Origin: Hyphomicrobiales bacterium
GTDB taxonomy: Bacteria; Pseudomonadota; Alphaproteobacteria; Rhizobiales; Aestuariivirgaceae
DNA: 16,080 bases
Reading direction: 5' to 3'
Assembly (NCBI GenBank): GCA_025356765.1
Contig: JANXRO010000195.1
Span: 1-16,080 of the forward strand
Shown: positions 14,925 through 16,080 of the stretch, in pieces
Layout: every line of letters begins with the position of its first letter
How positions within the stretch are numbered: the stretch's first letter is position 1
The notes under the pieces: model-generated
Database searches by the model: none
Told to the model about the DNA's origin: nothing
Seen by the model: the letters and a program-made list of their open reading frames with translations, nothing else
Made by a program: the position numbers and the translations under genes

Positions 14925-15863
14925 ATGGACATGAAAGTCAGTGCCGACGATTTTGCAATCGCCGGCACTTTCACAATTGCGCGAGGTTCAAAAACTGTGG
15001 CGCGTGTGGTTCGCGTCGAACTTGTCGATGGCCCGTTCAAAGGCCAAGGCGAAGGTGTACCTTATGCTCGATATAGCGAAACGGTTGAACAGGCCTTGGC
15101 CAGTTTAAATTCGGGCGATCATACCAATTTACCAAAAGCCGCTGCCAATGCCTTGGACTGCGCGAAGTGGGATTTGCGAGCCAAACAAAGTGGTAAACCT
15201 GCATGGCAACTGGCCAACTTGGAAGAACCCAAACCCGTCATCACCGCTTATACTTTAAGTTTGGACTCGCCCGAGGCCATGGCAGATGCGGCCAGAAAAG
15301 TGGCGCATCTTCCATTGCTCAAATTGAAGTTAGGCCGCGAAGGCGATGAACAGAGATTAAAACTTATCCGCCAGGCCTTGCCCAAAAACCGGCTGATTGT
15401 TGACGCAAACGAGGGTTGGACTGAAGCTACAATTGAACACATGCTTGAACACTGCGCCGGCGCAGGCGTTGAACTGGTGGAACAACCCCTGCCCGCTGGC
15501 CACGATGATATTTTGGCCAGGATCAAACACCCAACTTTAATTTGCGCAGATGAATCCGCCCACGACGCTGCATCCCTTCCGCTGCTCAAGGGCAAATATG
15601 ATGCTGTGAATATCAAGCTTGATAAAACCGGCGGCCTTACGGGTGCACTCGAAATGGCGCGCGCGGCAAAGCTGCATGATTTTAAAATTATGGTGGGCTG
15701 CATGTTGGCCACATCATTGGCAATGGCGCCTGCATTTTTGGTGGCCCAATTGGCTGACTATGTGGATTTGGATGGCCCGCTGTTGTTGGCCCAAGATCGC
15801 GAACCCGCAATTGCTTATATCAACGGGATGATGCAACCGCCGTTGCGCCAACTGTGGGGCTGA
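14925..15863 (+). CDS. Enolase-superfamily dipeptide epimerase / N-acetyl-D-Glu racemase (DgcA-type)
   Basis: A 312-residue muconate-lactonizing-type enzyme. Catalytic KxK is at Lys133/Lys135, the Mg ligands are Asp160 (VDANEGW), Glu186 (EQPL) and Asp209 (ADES), and the opposite-face lysine is Lys231 (NIKLDKTGG). The late MVGCM (256-260) and DLDGP with Asp281/Asp283 are the marks of L-Ala-D/L-Glu epimerases, where DxD binds the substrate amino group. In Rhizobiales close relatives are annotated as N-acetyl-D-Glu racemase DgcA; its partner DgcN is not in the window, so I cannot choose between the two. Both handle D-Glu-containing compounds, as in murein recycling. The start is ATG 14925 (ATG 14931 also possible), 5 bp after the coiled-coil gene stop and without a clear ribosome binding site, so translation may be coupled. 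Its last 44 bp overlap the convergent MFS gene. Confidence 0.9.
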   Translation: MDMKVSADDFAIAGTFTIARGSKTVARVVRVELVDGPFKGQGEGVPYARYSETVEQALASLNSGDHTNLPKAAANALDCAKWDLRAKQSGKPAWQLANLEEPKPVITAYTLSLDSPEAMADAARKVAHLPLLKLKLGREGDEQRLKLIRQALPKNRLIVDANEGWTEATIEHMLEHCAGAGVELVEQPLPAGHDDILARIKHPTLICADESAHDAASLPLLKGKYDAVNIKLDKTGGLTGALEMARAAKLHDFKIMVGCMLATSLAMAPAFLVAQLADYVDLDGPLLLAQDREPAIAYINGMMQPPLRQLWG

Positions 15864-16080
15864 GTTTCAGCAAACTGAACAAAGCGATAATCAAACCCGT
15901 AATACAGATTGCCGCCATGAATAGATAAGCATGGCCGCCAAACTCTGTGTAAAGCGGCCCCGAAGCCCACGTGACAGAAGACAGCAATAGCCCACCCGCA
16001 AAAGCCGTATAAAGCGCTTGGGCCGTGTTTCGCAAATTAAGTGGAACATTTTGCCTGATGAAATGCATCAAGGCTAAATG
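15820..16080 (-). CDS. MFS transporter, HcaT-like (partial, C-terminal end only)
   Basis: The last 86 codons of a gene that enters from the right edge, open from 16080 to TGA 15822-15820. The fragment holds the end of a 12-helix major facilitator: a cytoplasmic-type segment LMHFIRQNVPLNLRNTAQA, a helix with GGLLLSSVTWASGPLY, then HAYLFMAAICITGLIIALF as the last membrane helix, and a short polar tail. The pattern NTAQALYTAFAGG followed by SGPLY resembles the HcaT/3-phenylpropionate-type MFS group, with the substrate unknown. The true start is outside the window; an internal ATG at 16068 should not be taken as the start. The gene's 3' end overlaps the racemase gene by 44 bp, tail-to-tail. Confidence 0.82.
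   Translation of the reverse strand, partial: HLALMHFIRQNVPLNLRNTAQALYTAFAGGLLLSSVTWASGPLYTEFGGHAYLFMAAICITGLIIALFSLLKLSPTVGATAVASSR

Overview
The window looks like a chromosomal segment of an alphaproteobacterium, most likely of the order Hyphomicrobiales (Rhizobiales). The evidence is the gene content: an adrenodoxin-type ferredoxin with a TrxR-like ferredoxin-NADP reductase, a YcjX/YcjF pair, a CelD/BcsL-type acetyltransferase, a DgcA-type enolase-superfamily racemase, and a very long coiled-coil membrane protein resembling the growth-pole-ring (GPR/RgsE) proteins of polar-growing rhizobia. Base composition looks moderate, about half G+C by eye. I see no insertion sequences, phage genes, CRISPR arrays or rRNA. 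Coding density is very high, and the longest gap without a firm gene is 298 bp.

Layout. (1) 1-4385, minus strand: tRNA-Thr(GGT), then a 4'-phosphopantetheinyl transferase, then a single-module membrane-embedded NRPS of the Pls/PosA type that runs off the left edge. The transferase probably primes the carrier domain of the NRPS. (2) 4462-8409, plus strand: a small basic protein, the YcjX P-loop protein overlapping YcjF by ATGA, and a GNAT/FemAB-like acetyltransferase. (3) 8415-10181, minus strand: in transcription order an HPt phosphotransfer protein, a [2Fe-2S] ferredoxin and its likely flavoprotein reductase. (4) 10182-10479: a divergent intergenic region with an inverted repeat and a doubtful small ORF. 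(5) 10480-15863, plus strand: the 1479-residue GPR/RgsE-like coiled-coil protein, followed after 5 bp by a dipeptide epimerase/N-acetyl-D-Glu racemase. (6) 15820-16080, minus strand: the C-terminal end of an MFS transporter, which overlaps the racemase tail-to-tail.

Two parts stand out. The first is the Pls-like synthetase with its own PPTase. Its adenylation pocket, aligned by hand, contains two acidic residues, which fits a basic amino acid monomer and therefore a cationic isopeptide polymer such as poly-lysine or a relative. The second is the GPR/RgsE-like scaffold. It carries three directly visible 44-residue tandem repeats (4 x 11, apolipoprotein-like). It sits head-to-head with an HPt protein and directly upstream of an enzyme that may handle D-Glu-containing (murein-derived) substrates. 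Functional links between these neighbours are inference.
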